Assembly: GCA_039881145.1 (NCBI GenBank)
Contig: JAYKKI010000007.1
Coordinates: 37,404,501-37,468,500, forward strand
DNA from: Druceiella hillmani
Lineage: Eukaryota > Arthropoda > Insecta > Lepidoptera > Hepialidae
Reading direction: 5' to 3'
DNA length: 64,000 nucleotides
The notes under the pieces were generated by a model that made no database searches, was not told the DNA's origin, and was given only the letters and a program-made list of their open reading frames with translations. This document shows positions 1 through 13,675 of this stretch, piece by piece. Positions within the stretch are counted from its first letter, which is position 1, and every line of letters begins with the position of its first letter. The translations under genes were made by a program, and so were the position numbers.

Positions 1-339
1 ACATACTCGGTTACTTATTGAGATCTATTTTAAGATGTATTCCAATAAAATAATAAAACTTCAGACTAGAAAGTTTGGCAATATCTTTAAATTTCTTTCA
101 TCCCAAATATACTTCCAAATTCAAATATAACCTATATTGCATTTCAAATATTTCATACTTTATAAATATCTATATGAATCCTTAATCTTTATAAATTTTG
201 AAAACATTATTAATCTTAACTAATCGATCTGCTCACTTTAATCGTCATTCATTATGACTATGCTTGACCCAAAACACTCACATAGAATCTTCGCTGTGTT
301 TGTAAGAGGCCTCAGTTTCACGCGATCGTTTAATCGTAG

Positions 340-391
<52 letters not shown>

Positions 392-2577
392 GTTTACATA
401 AATTTATAAAATAAAGATAACGACAGGTCTTTTTGACAATAGTATTATATTGTTTATAATTTTCAACATATTCTTTTGTTTAACTTAATTTTAAGTTTAC
501 TTTATATTTCAAATTTATTTAAAAAATATTTCTTTTTTGATATATGCTTTCATAAACTTGATTACCTTATGATTACATTTTCCCACTTGTTAAATGACAT
601 GATTTCTTCTGGTCTATGTTCGTATCTGTGTGTGAAATCGTCAATGAATATGAAATATGCTCTATGAAAAAGTATATATCTTACATATTTTATCTATTTA
701 TCTCTTTCATTCATCGTTATTTTAAATGCTTGAAAATCTGATTACTTAAAATTTATATTTAGTAAATTCTTCGGAAAATACATACATATTGATAACCTTA
801 CTCTTAGCATAAGAGAGCGAGATAAAACTACATATCATGTTAATCGTGTTGCATTGCAATTTATTTGTTTTTAGGGTAAAATTCATTACATTAAATTTCA
901 GTTTCCGGAAAATAAATTGCTTAGATAAATAAATCCTTAAATTTTAATAATTATATTCTTATGTTGCTTAGCTTATTTTTGACTATGTGTATTAATGATG
1001 GCATGTAAATATTAATATTTGGGAGCTATTACCTTAAACAATTTTATATTTTGCCATAATTGTAATTGCTTTTATAACAGTGGTGGAGAATAACCTTTAT
1101 CTCTTTCTTTCTGTATAGAACTCCATAGCCGAGACAAGTTGATCCGATATCTTTTACATTAGCAATGCTTATAACCCCATGAAAATATAAACTTTGAATC
1201 GATCGGAGCTGCTTAATGTTCTAACCGTTAGGGATCCATAAAATATAAGTGCATCTACTTAAAGCATTTTAAATGTTATTGCTTAGATTAGCAAAAATAA
1301 ACAAAGAAAAATTCCAATTGCCACATTATTTTTACCATCATATGGAAGTAAATTCCACTATATTGCTGATATAATATATATAGGTACTCTCCGCTATATG
1401 TCTACTTACTTATGTGTTGCGAGCTGTTATATATGGATAACTTGGCCTATGTAAATTATAAAAATATCCTCATCTATTACGCAAAGCTAAAAATAATGGA
1501 AAAGAATTAAAAGTTGTACTTTCAGTCATTGAGTTCTCCACAAATTTATGAGTTCTAAAAAAGGTACATTTAAAGTTACAAAATTTTTTTTTTCTCGTTA
1601 AGCGTGTTTTTGTTATTATTGCACCAATAAAATTAAATCAGTGTTATAATCTAACCGTAAATGAAATATTCAATAGATAATAGTAACTTCATATAGTTAA
1701 AAATCGACGGACCAAACAATATCCTTAGTGATTTATTCCTTTACTTGAGACACATCGTGGCCCAAAAATTGGTCCATTTTTCTCTTTTATAAAATAGGCA
1801 CTCATCAGTTGCTTCTATAAAGGATCAGGAAGTTTTTGTATGAAAAACTGTTTGATACTAGACCACTTTTAAAGGATGACTTGCTAAAATAGTTTATGAA
1901 TCTTACCATCCTGATTTATTTTCAGTTATAGCTTACCCATAATTCTAGTTTCTGTTAAAAGCTAATCTTTTAAACCTGAATCTTTTTGTACATAAAGCTA
2001 CCTTTTTGTAATAGTTAAAGTAGGCACGGATCCATTATCTTATTTTAAGTTTTCTCCTAGTACCATCGTGTCACGAACAGGGAAATGAGTTTTCAATAAA
2101 TCTGCCTTGTCCCCACTTTTTATGTAACCTGCAAGAAAAACAGTATTGTACGAAAACAATATTATTATGTACATATAAAAATTATTTTTGTGCCTTTCTT
2201 TCTCCAAATCCTGAAAATCATTTCCAGCTCCGACGCTTGCTGTAAATCTTTGATTTTAACCGTTAGTCATATATAATAGCTCGAACTACCAGTTCGTCTT
2301 TTTTCATCAGAATATATGATATTCCACCATTATATAGTTTAACTTAAGTGAGTAATTTCAAACTCAAAAACTGTTGCTCGATATGTTGAGGCTCATAAAG
2401 TGGCTTTTCTTTTTTTTAGATGAACATTTCATCAGACTGAAATCGATATTTTATTTTCAACGCAACATAGGCACTCTCCACTTGGTGTTAACGTTTTTAA
2501 TCACCCCGATTGCTTTTTTTCCTTTAATTATAAAATACGAAGATAATTATTGATCATTGCGATTAATTATACAAAAT
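1..2577. other. AT-rich DNA without a recognised gene
   Basis: Apart from the TA run at 343-387, I see no coding signal, RNA gene or clear repeat. The 63-codon plus frame at 476-667 is low-complexity and Phe/Leu/Tyr-rich, as expected by chance here. Confidence 0.6.
343..387. repeat. (TA)n microsatellite
   Basis: Uninterrupted TA run of 45 bp. Confidence 0.95.
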
Positions 2578-2980
2578 AATTCAAGTTTTGGAAAGCCTTG
2601 TTCTTAGTCAGTAATTATATGAGGTTTTTCAAAATACAAAAGATAATGTCCTGGAGACATATATGTAGTTCATGAATTAAACAATTATATGTCTTGAGTA
2701 AATCTTAAAATAACATAAACCAAATATATGTCGCTAATTTTTTATATTTCACTCGAATCAATAGACTATAGTTTAGTAAATAATTCGTGTTTTGGAAAGC
2801 TTTGTTCTTAGTCAGTAATTATATGAGCTTTTTCAAAATACAAAAGTTAACGCCCCCGACATATATATGTAGTTCATGAAATAAATAAATATATGCCTAG
2901 AGTAAATCTTAAAACAACATAAACCATATATTTGTCGCTAATATTATATTTCACTCGAATCAATAGACTAGAGTTTTGTC
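2578..2980. repeat. Two-copy tandem repeat, ~204 bp unit
   Basis: The copies share TTTTGGAAAGC at 2586 and 2790, then TTCTTAGTCAGTAATTATAT, and end TCACTCGAATCAATAGACTA. They are clearly similar, with scattered substitutions. Confidence 0.88.
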
Positions 2981-5900
2981 CACAGCTACGCATGGAAAAG
3001 TTTGAGTTTTGAAAGTAAGCAAACATCATATGCCTAAAATAGAAATAGAACCTTTTTTAACAATTTCATCACGGATTCGGACACGTTGTCGATATCATCC
3101 ATTTACTTCGTGTGACTGATATCAATACATTGTCGAAATATAAAATTCATCTTCGAGTTCGATTTCTTTTATACATAGAAATACTTAAAAGTAATACAAA
3201 GATAATTAAAGAGAAATAAGATTTAGTCAATTATAAATTCTTTTTTCTCATTGCAGTGTAACGGATTCAAATTCACGTGCTACATTAAACATTTAAAGTA
3301 AATTGTATTTACACATTCGGTGAGCCTCAATCACGTCCCGGAATATAGCTTTCCTAGATTTCAGTCCGGGGCTAAAATTATATAAAAATATTTATTATTT
3401 CGAGTTAGACATTTTTTTTCTTATTACCGACAAAAAATGTTCCTAGACATATTTTATATAAAAATATTTATTTTCTCTAATTTAACTTTTAAGAGATGGT
3501 AAAATCCAGTAAATTGTTTTTTGGAGGCAAAACGGCTTCAAAAGAAGTACCTATTCATGGGTTTGTGGTGTATATAATTACCAAAATATTTATATTTTAC
3601 TTAAGATACTGAGAAAAGACATTGGGAAAGACAACCAATAAATATGCATTAGCCTAAAATAGTAACCAACTTTTATATAATATATTATTTACAGACGCAG
3701 AAACATTGGAATAAGTTGCTTCGACATATGTTTGACACGTCATTTCATTAAAAGATCCATCCCTTGCCGAGTTTAATTTTAGGAAGAAAAAAAAATTTTG
3801 TAATGAAATAAAGCTAAAAAGAAATAAAATACAACTATTGCAGAATAAATCACGGGGGATGAATGATAAAATCTGCAGTACGATTTTGATTCTAGGCACT
3901 TTGACTGCTAAACGTTTAATAATGTAGTGAAATAAATAAATATTATATTTATTTTGACCACAGATATTGTGTTCGAAATATATTACTTAAACGACACTTA
4001 AAAAGATCGGATTCGGATTTCGTTCATCAATTTAAAAACTCTCAAATATACTGTTTTTTGCTTGCAACAACGATGAATGGAACTTCACGGTGACTTGATT
4101 AAAAATAAATTTTAAAAAAGTACCAAGCCCCTGAAATTGATGGCTTTAAAAATAACATCGATATTCAGTCTATGTAATTCTAAAATAAAAGCTTTTAATT
4201 TTTTTTTATTTTTAAAACAAAAATAGAGTATATTTCAGGACCGTTTCTAGTTTTGCTTTAATGGCAATAAATGCATATTATGTAAAACCAGTTTACACAT
4301 ATTACAAACTATTTTTCTTTGATGGAGGGAGCAAGTGAAGAAATATTTTCTAATATGATATTATTCTTTTGGAGAATAAAATTTAAAAGAAACAACAAAT
4401 AGATTTATCTATGGTGAAACTTAATCAAAATAATACTTAACTGATAATCTTTAAACCATTCGAGATGTTTGTTTTTGTTTTTTAATTTAACTTTCTTAAT
4501 AATTTAATCTTGACAAATTACGATGTACGTTTCTGTCACAAATTTAGTTCTTTCGATATTTAATCAAGTTTAATTAAAATATTTCAAAAATCAAATATGT
4601 AACCTAAATTATTTGTTCAGAAGGCAAATTGTCTATTTGGGGCATAAAAATATTGAATATCTTATAATGTAATATTATCGACTAAATTTATCGTGCAATA
4701 TTTAACGATATTGTCACAGCCCAGCCAATTACGGTCCACTGTTAGTGCATGAGCTCACCAGATATAATGTATTTTTAATTATACCTATTATTAGGACGAG
4801 CTAATCAGGTAAGTCCACCTTTGTTTAATAATTTTTGGCATCACCGGATTCATATTATATTTGCATATTATACAGCCATTTTTATTGGGTTCCTGATAGA
4901 TCCTTTTTAATTTTTATAAATATTTAATGGTCTTGTGCATTTCGAATCAAATGGTTGCGGACGTCGTCTAATAATTAAAGTTTTTATTATATATTCAAGC
5001 TCACTCATCTCGTAGAAAAAAAAATGTATGGAAGATAATTTTCCTATACCGACTTTATTTTTATTCAAACTCCATGAATTTTCGTATACATATAAACTTT
5101 AAATCCAATTGAACTTTTATATGAGGAGTTGAAGAGAAAATTTGTTTGTTTGCTACCTGTTGTGACAGGAAGAGGTATGGAATACGTTTTAGAGTTCCTG
5201 GAGTAATATTTCACCAGAAGTTACACAGTAACTCATACTAAGTATGCCCAAACTTGTGACAAAGTAAACGTTCAGAGTAGTATTCTATATAATGTTTCTC
5301 AGTTTATATGAAACTTTTAATTTAAGAACAAAATGGAATTAGATAAGTTACTTTTTAATTTTATTTGTAACTTATAAATAATAAAAAAGAAAAGTGTTAT
5401 TTTTATATCTATTTTCTAATGAAATAAATTATTAATTCGTATTTAAATCTAAAATGAAAAAAATATTTAATTTGTCATTTTCATTTAAACATACGTTAAT
5501 CGATGACGTTTACTTCACCTATTTGTTTACAAAATTTCGTAATCACTGTATGATAAACAGTAAGAAATAGCTAGCAGTTAAAATACTCTTATGTAAATGT
5601 GATCATAATAATTTTTGTAATATTCAATGACGTGTTCTCCTAGAAGTGCGAGTGCAAAAGACGGAAACAAATATTTTTAATTAAATAATTTTTTTATTTG
5701 TACCACTCTACGTTGGATGTTATTTTAATGGGAATGGTATAATTTGGCTATTTTAAACTATAATTAGGGAGAGAAAATCTTTCAACGAGGATATAGATAT
5801 GTTCAATGGAGTAGAAAACAAGAAATACATTTGTTACACTTACACATGCATGTAACAGTTTTATTTTCTAAATTATTCGTAATTAAAATATACGAAATAA

Positions 5901-6259
5901 ATTATGAAAGAAATAACGGCCCCCTATTTTTACCCTTATACAAAACTTTTGGAATTTACATCAATAAAACACTAATTAACACTATATTATTTAAATTAAA
6001 CATTATACTATATTGCTTTAATATCCGGATAAGTAAAATTAATTGATTTGAATATATTTAGACGGCCTTAGATGTTGAATAACCATACAATATATTTACA
6101 TTGCCTGATTTAACAAAAAAAAAAGAAAAAATATTATTTTTTCTGAATTCGCACTTTCACTGTTTTTTTTTTCGTTTATAAATATTCAACTGATATAAGG
6201 AAATATATATTTTTATTAGAAAAAAAGCAAAAACTTTGTAAAAGATATTTAAACAAGAA
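2981..6259. other. AT-rich DNA without a recognised gene
   Basis: No open frame with coding character and no repeat recognised. Short frames near 3654-3899 and 5831-6046 look random. Confidence 0.6.
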
Positions 6260-6440
6260 ACTTTATAACTAGATACATGCTCCTCAAGAACGGAGTGAGC
6301 GACACCTTGTCCAGCTAGCGTCAACAAAGTATGGCATTGTCTAGCCACCGAAGCAGAATTCGTGACAACTTGCACAGCTGCCAAATAGACAGTTTGGTTG
6401 GAGTAGTTACTAAGTGATCTAAGTGAATTAAATAACAATC
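6260..6440 (-). other. Coding-like stretch, unidentified
   Basis: Minus-strand open frame with normal amino-acid composition (YLAAVQVVTNSASVARQCHT, then LLTLAGQGVAHSVLEEHVSS) and higher GC than its surroundings. Possible acceptors (TTCACTTAG) sit at its start; no clear donor is visible. It looks alpha-helical. It might be an exon of a large helical protein or a relic. I do not recognise the family. Confidence 0.3.
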
Positions 6441-8864
6441 TGTGTGTTTAAATACTGACATCATATTGCTATAAATCTATGTAATTCTATATATCTTGTA
6501 ACTTTGGAACAAGTTGTACTTTATCCATAATTAGTTAGCTGTAATCATAGTTTTTTTTTTAATTTAAGTGACACTGTTTAAGATGGTATCTGTTTAACTT
6601 TATTTAATGTTAAGTTGATACTGTATAAGGTGTTGACCTTGATTTTTTCTATAATGTTTTGCTACTTGTTTAATTTTGGTCAATACTATTCAGTCTGCAT
6701 TATCATATATGTACTGTTTATTTTTAACGTAAAAGTCTCTAGTGTTTTAGAAAGTAATATATGTCTCATTAGCATAATATAACTTAGCCTGTAAAAATTT
6801 ATGAAGCAATGTAATTGACAGCCATATAGCTTTGTGTTCGGTTATCTAAGTAATGTAAGATGTAAGTTTAGATGAATAAGGTTTCTGCATTACTGCTATT
6901 TTGAATAGAGAAGTTGTAGCTATCAGAAAGGTTATGATTAGGAGGAAGTGTTAAAATATTGGTCTGGGGTAATGTTACTCTTTTCTGTGCAATATTTACT
7001 TTCTATAATAGAGGGTATAAAAACCGTAGCACGGTTATCATACTCTCTCTTTCTGCTTGGGCACATAAATTTAATACAATTTAACAATTTTTTCTTCACT
7101 AGTTTTCGTAAAAAGGATTTTGGTAATTAGTTGATCATTTATATGATCAAAATTATAAAAATATAATTACTTTAAACCGTTAAAAGTGTGAATTTTTGAT
7201 GAAATCATTCATTTCCAAAAAGAGAACAAAGAAAATAAACTGAACATTTTTGTTCCAAAATTACATATTTCACTCTCTGCAATCTGGTTTCAAAATAAGT
7301 TAAAGTACTTCAATTGCACTCTTTGTAATAATTGCTGTTGTACCCCTCGCCTTAAACTATTCTCAACTATCTGTTTCGATTTCACTCCGTTTTCGTCTTC
7401 TAATAATCCTTTAATTCTCTTTTCATTTTGTGAGCTTTCTTAGTGATTATTTTTTGGAAAACAGTAACTATTTTACAAAAACATGTATTGATTATTTCAA
7501 TTTCTTTTTAGTGGTTATGAAAAACGAACTAAATTTGGTGAAATTTGTAATATTATATTTATCAAATATAATTTGCTCGCTGATGATTTTCAATTTTACT
7601 CTCAATATGAACTTCATAATTTTTTTTGGTGTATTGATATCTTAAAACTAGTCTTAATTGTAATCAGCCGGTTGTGCTGAATAAAATGAAAAACAGATCT
7701 ACCACCATAAAAAGTCATACGATTCTATTGAAGTATTTGTAGATCCTGGACCAAATATTGATGATTAACATTTTTAATACGTTTAAACTTTAACATAAAA
7801 AGTCTTGAGTAAAGTCATTGCAAGCTCATTTTGCAAAGTTAGATCGCAGGCCTTACTTGTTGAGGGTTGTGCCGTATTATTTTAATACTAGGAATAATTT
7901 TTAAATTTTTAGAAGGGAAGGAGGATTAATGTCATCTTTTGCGACATTGGATACTATCAATATTTAAGTCTCAACTTTTTCTTTCAACAGTATATTAGAA
8001 AATTTGGCTTTATATAGGGGATTTAAATAGGTTGAAAATATCATTAAAACTTTTTTTTCAATATCACAAAATTTTGCAGTTTTGTCTGTTTTCAGAGCTG
8101 TAATGAGAAGTTGTAATTACTTGTTCCAACTTCCTGTTAACGATCCGTTTTGAATTACTGTTTTAATTTCCTGTTAATCTTCATTCTTCATTAACAAAAT
8201 AAATTAGTGAAGTAATTAATGAAATTAATGTTTTGGATCTACTTAATTGCCGTGTAACCTCTTTCCAGGCTCACAATTACTTTACACAATTTCCATGATT
8301 TTCCATTGTTTAGGTAGGATGAGCTGCAGCTGTTAGTGTAAATTTTTAACGAATTCTTGATCTTTAAAAATTTGGCCAATATAAAAAAGGTATTATTACA
8401 TCTTGTGGTATAGTCTTAAATAACTACAAATTATAGTTTAATAATGTTAGCGCAACTGTCGAATGATTGAAATGGTTAGCTATTTTTAACTCACTTCAAA
8501 AAAGGAGAAATTTATCAATTCTTCTGTATTATTTATGAATAATTTATAAGGATATATATCCATTATGGTCCCAAAAAATATAATTAGAATGTTATTATGG
8601 AAATAGATAATATAACGTATAATTCCTCAATATTAATCAGCATATGTGTTGTGATCGAGTTTCAACGACTAAGGTCTAATGGTAACCTAATAATAGACGA
8701 CTAAGAATCAATATATTCTTTAGAAATTGACGGGAATACTTCAAACATGACAAATAAACTCATCAACTTTGGACTCATTTAACTTATAGTGACGCAGCAA
8801 GAAAGTAACAGGGTAAACGAGTAAGTATATATGGATATGTACAATGTAATTTAAAACTCTGATC
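6441..8864. other. AT-rich DNA without a recognised gene
   Basis: Nothing supportable seen. The frames at 6948-7130 and 7430-7645 are hydrophobic by base composition only. Confidence 0.6.
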
Positions 8865-9350
8865 CGTAGATCCTAATGCTACAAGCGTACTGCCTAACCG
8901 TGAGATTTAAAGATTTGCTGCTTTTAAATTAATGTTGTAAGTCTCAAACAAAGACTCTGTCTTTAAATTCTGGGTTCCAATTCCATAGTCCTGATGCTGC
9001 AGGGGCGATGTCCATGTAAACTGTGAGATTTGAGGACCTGCTTTTTGAAATATTATTGAAGACTTCAAGTCGAGACTCTTTCCTTGAACTCCGAATCCCA
9101 AATCCTCAGTCCAAATGCTGCAGAACTATTACCTGCCTACTATACTAGGCGACTTGAGAATCGACTATTTTTTTAAATTGAGAATTGAATATCTATTTTT
9201 GGATATCAAACAGAGTCAGTACCAGAGACCGAACTGCAGGTTACAACTTCTCAATCTTGTCGATGTGGGAGTGCTGTCAGAATCAGCTATTTTAAATTAG
9301 TATTGCGAATCTCAAGTAGGAACTTTGTTAAAAAACCCCAAGTTAATACT
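8865..9350. repeat. ~120 bp tandem repeat, 3.5-4 diverged copies
   Basis: Copies begin at about 8871, 8989 and 9110 (TCCTAATGCT, TCCTGATGCTGC, TCCAAATGCTGC), and a fourth degenerate copy follows from ~9230. GC-richer than the surroundings. Open frames on both strands here follow the repeat. Confidence 0.75.
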
Positions 9351-9837
9351 CCTTAATTCCAAATTAATATTTCAGGTCCAAAGCAAACAATCTATCATTG
9401 AACTATGGATTTCAATTATTCAACGGGAAGCAGTGGTACGGGATGTTTTGTGTATTAACTCATATCTTCGGAATTGAAAAATTTGTTTGAATGACCCCAG
9501 TGTATGATCATATAAAATGGGTTATAATTTGACGATAGAAACTGTACTTGCGCTACAATTTCTCAACAACATACAGCACAGATGTTGTGATTGAGTTTGC
9601 ATTCTCCATGTCTAATTTTAATCTAGAAATAAAGTCTATAAAATTACGACTAAGGTCGACATAAAAGACACTACTAAAGTCGACATAAATTGGTCCTTTA
9701 TAAAAATTAGGGTATAATGATGGAACCAGGATGTGGTAACAGGACTTTTTACTTATAAGGTGTAAACCAATTGACTGTGGATTCGCTTCACTTATATTGC
9801 CTAAGCAAGAGAATAACTAAGTCCATAAATAGGTAAG

Positions 9838-9842
9838 TATGT

Positions 9843-9922
<80 letters not shown>

Positions 9923-9966
9923 GTATGTATAGTTGTATGTAAGTATATACGGATGTATATATGTGT
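9838..9966. repeat. Compound (TA)n/GTATGTA microsatellite
   Basis: Two long TA runs joined by GTATGTATACA, followed by ATGTATG-like words. The open frames across it (minus 9801-10023) are artefacts. Confidence 0.93.
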
Positions 9967-12700
9967 ATATTTATGAATATATTTAATTTCATTAAATGCT
10001 GCAAACGTATATTTCGATTTCATAAATAAGATTTTATGCTATTGAATTATCGTAACTTTATAATATTCTGGGTTACATCGGATGTAATAGGAACTAAAAA
10101 TGGAACAATAAAACATTTTTACAAAAAAAAATAAAGGGACTTCAAACAACCACCGAATAAGAAACGCACTGAAATATGTACAAGAATAAAAATGCGAGTG
10201 CTCAGGAAATAATCATAAATTTCCAAAACACTACTACTGCTAGATTTTTACAGCTGTTTTGATGATGTCTTAATAAGTTTTAGATTTAAAATCATCATTA
10301 CGATGATGTAAATGACACCATGTTTCTTGCAGATTGAACACTTGCACTTGTCCTTCTACATATGGTGCTACTACTGAACCCAAAAATATGAATAATTTCT
10401 TAGAAATTCTTTTATATTTTATTTTTTTCAAATGATCACGGCTTGAACAGTTTTAAGATTTGTTGTATTTCATTTTATTATTAAGGATAAACGAGCTAAT
10501 TTTTAATTAATTTTACATGTAAACAGTTAGTATAACTTGTTAAAAGAAAACTTACTTTGTGAATCAATACACTGAAAAACAATATTTGACATTTAAATAT
10601 GAGGAAAAGTATATTTTTTTTAGCTTTTAGAATTGCATTGTCATGCAGTCTAAAAATCATTTTTTTAGAATTATCAATTATAAACCCCAAATACTCACTT
10701 AGAATGTATAGCCTCAAAGTCTACGAGTTACTGAGGTCCATATTTCGGCAGATTTTTTGTGCAAATGGCGCTTGGGAAAAAGTGTGATCTCGCGTCGCTT
10801 TGTTTGTGTAGCTATAATTTCTGAGAGGTAACTTTTTGTAATTTATATATACGCGACGCACATATTGAAATTTCTATTTTCACAGGTAATTTTTTCAATT
10901 GTAGTTTAAGTATCATTACAAAGAGAAATATATTTTATAGTGTGAAATAAAACTAAGCGTGATTTCTTTTTATTGTTTAAAAGATTTTTTTTTCATATAA
11001 TAGGTCAGCTTTCAGGAATATTTATCAAAAGACGAAGAGAAATTATTTTAGTATAGGCAAAGACAGTCATATAGAATTCTGAGGTACATCAAATTCGTTT
11101 GAAAATTATTGGAGTTACGACGTGGTTTCTGTGCATATAAGATTCAAGAGACCTCCAGGGGAGAGAAACAAGAAAAATGTTATATAAATTTATAATGTTA
11201 TAGCATAAAAATGTATTTTTTATTCACTTACTGATACAGTTACTGTAGAATTGTGTAAGTTGTAGCGGTAAATAACCCAATGATCTATTTAAATATTTTA
11301 ATTATGCGGTAATGTTGGTTTATGAAATATTACCTAATATTTATGAATTATCACTATAAATAACACTTTGAATATTGTTATAGCAAATATCTTTCATAGT
11401 AAACTACAAGCTTATGATGGCTAGTAGAAATAAAAGGAATAAATGAAAAGTAATGTGATTTTTTTGGAAAACTGTAGTGACGAAGTAAATTTTTCAATTT
11501 TCTTCGAAGAAAAGAGGTTATATAAACATATTCCAAGTATGCTGTAATTATTCTTAAATACAATGGTTGCATAATAACTCGTTCATCAGTATAATGAAAC
11601 ACCTCTGTGTTTTTCAGCATTACGTCATATTTTAAAGTTTGTCAGCAACCTGCCAAAAAAAACACTCAGTGCGCAAAGGGCTCCTTAGATTCTGGTTCTA
11701 AACAGAATATTTAACTTCCGTTACTCCTATCGATGTTGAATATAATATTTGAATGACCTTTGCCGAAGTTTTCTAATATTTCGTGACATTAATCAACGCA
11801 ACGGTGTCTTTGAGCTTCGAACAAATTATAGAGTATTCAGACATCAATTTTTCATGCAGAATTCAGTATTAATTTCAAATAATTGAACTTGCATATTTGA
11901 ATTTCAAGACACAGGCGCACACGTACATGCACATACGTACGTACATATACACATACACACACAAAAATACACATACTACGTTTTGTTGTAGTTCAGATCC
12001 GATAGCTACCTCGCAACCCATTTTTTCCCACCAAAGTTTTAATATTAAATCATGTCCCAGTTCATTTCCCTTTATTTCTGACATTTTTTAAAATAATATT
12101 TGATATTATATGAAAACTATAATCCGTTAGCAATTGAGAATATAATTTAATAAAGTACTATATAACTGAAATATTTTATTAGCGAACGCAAGATTTTTTT
12201 GTTTACATCTCTGTGTTAATACAGTGTTATACATAATAAACACCCAATGGCATATTGTTTTATTTAAATAAGACCACTGTAGATTCTAACATCCAAAATT
12301 AAACAAATCAATAAAAAATATATGTACAAATTACAAATATAGTATTTTGGGTTCTAATATTAAATATAACATTATTACAATGTTTTCGAAATTGGTTCTA
12401 AATTATAATAAAGATGAAAGAGAGTGAATTCTGTAAATTAAAAATATTTTTAAAAAAAGTGATTGATTTTGCGTATAGAATAACAGAAACTAGAAATTTT
12501 TTATAAAATTTTTGCATGTTTGTTATTTTGAGGGGATATCACGTAAAATCTGATCTACCGATTTTGTTGAAATTTTGGTATGGTAATAAGTATATATCCA
12601 GGAGCAACATTTAAGAATAAAAATGTTTTTTTCCAATTTCACACGATCGAAATCTTGGCATAGTTGGCTATAAATATGAAAAAATATTGAACTGCTCTCT
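9967..12700. other. AT-rich DNA without a recognised gene
   Basis: Only the ACATAC-type repeat at 11911-11970 stands out. No P450 scrap was found on this side of the unit 0 last exon. Confidence 0.6.
11911..11970. repeat. ACATAC-type simple repeat
   Basis: Degenerate CACATAC/ACGTAC words over ~60 bp. Confidence 0.8.
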
Positions 12701-12721
12701 TGTATTTTCGGTACAATAAAT

Positions 12722-12818
12722 TCATTTGATCTTCCTGGGAGTCATAGTTATCCAAAATCCTTGTGGTAATGTTATTGAAAATGAGTTTCCAGACAAAACA
12801 ATTGGGTTTTTTAAAGCA
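12722..12818 (-). pseudogene. Unit 0 P450 last-exon relic
   Basis: The minus strand reads KNPIVLSGNSFSITLPQGFW then ITMTPRKIK and TGA. It matches the C-terminus of units A and B (NPIVLP...[13 protein letters not shown]). The first part of the exon (SRFALMEVK) is absent; the 173 bp palindrome lies there. Confidence 0.75.
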
Positions 12819-12829
12819 AGATTAGTTAT

Positions 12830-13002
12830 GTAGTATTATTTCTAGTTTCTTTAAGTTCTTTACCATGAACTAGGTTTTGTTGTATTACATCTTCAGGTGG
12901 GTTATTAGCAAAGATCTTTGCTAATAACCCACCTGAAGATGTTGTAATACAACGAAACCTAGGTCGTGGTATAGAACTTAAAGAAAGTAGAAATAATACT
13001 AC
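12830..13002. repeat. Near-perfect 173 bp palindrome
   Basis: Arms of ~85 bp meet at AAAGATCTTT (12910-12919) with almost no spacer. Differences are a handful of substitutions and a 3 bp insertion in the right arm. Extruded or transcribed it would form one long hairpin. No transposase is present. It sits within the unit 0 P450 last-exon relic area. Confidence 0.9.
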
Positions 13003-13536
13003 ATCACGTAGTTTCATTTAATCGTGAAATATTTTCATATAATTTCACAGAGATGCTATTAAAACTTTAATATTTAGATGTGTCTAAATATGTACGAAAC
13101 TCAGTGTCGTGGGAGTTCTATTCGTGCTTGATAGATATAATTCTTTAGGAATGTGGGAATCGCTACCAAATTTTTTAAATATTTAAATCATACTTAATAT
13201 TAATTTTGATATCCCCAGCCCTACCTTGAAATAAAATTTTAAATGTAATAGTATCGAATTCTGTTATCCATTTGCGGTAAGTAGGGTTTAACGTTACGGA
13301 AGTCTATTCTGATACTTATTTTAATGACGACGAAATAAATTCCCAATTACTCAAATTGAGACGCAATTATTTTTCGAAACGAAATTTCACGGTGAACCAT
13401 GATAATTATAGATAGATTTTAAAATTTGTTTGGTTTGCGTTACTTTTTATGTCAATATGGATTGTTTTTCGAAGACGAGGATTTGAAAACCAAAGGGATC
13501 GTTGACATGCTTGAGATAACAAACTATGCTAGTTAC

Positions 13537-13675
13537 CAATACAATTTCTCGGTCCCGATCCAAATGGCATGTAGGTTAATGGCTGAATATGAATTTCAGT
13601 TGAAAATCTTCCGGATCAAACTTTTCAGGCTCGTCCTAATACAGTGGATCATAATGTATAGCCCTGGCTGGTAAA
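13537..13675 (-). pseudogene. Unit 0 P450 exon 9 relic (haem loop)
   Basis: The minus strand reads DEPEKF after a stop in the position of Trp, then shifts frame and gives YMPFGSGPRNCIG before GTAACT. The haem loop F-x-x-G-x-x-x-C-x-G is complete. A plus-strand open frame across this interval is only its antisense. Confidence 0.8.

Noticed and set aside
9801..10023. Two overlapping minus-strand frames of Ile-Tyr repeats
   Set aside because: Translation of a (TA)n microsatellite.
13426..13674. 82-codon plus-strand open frame
   Set aside because: Mostly antisense of the unit 0 P450 exon 9 relic.
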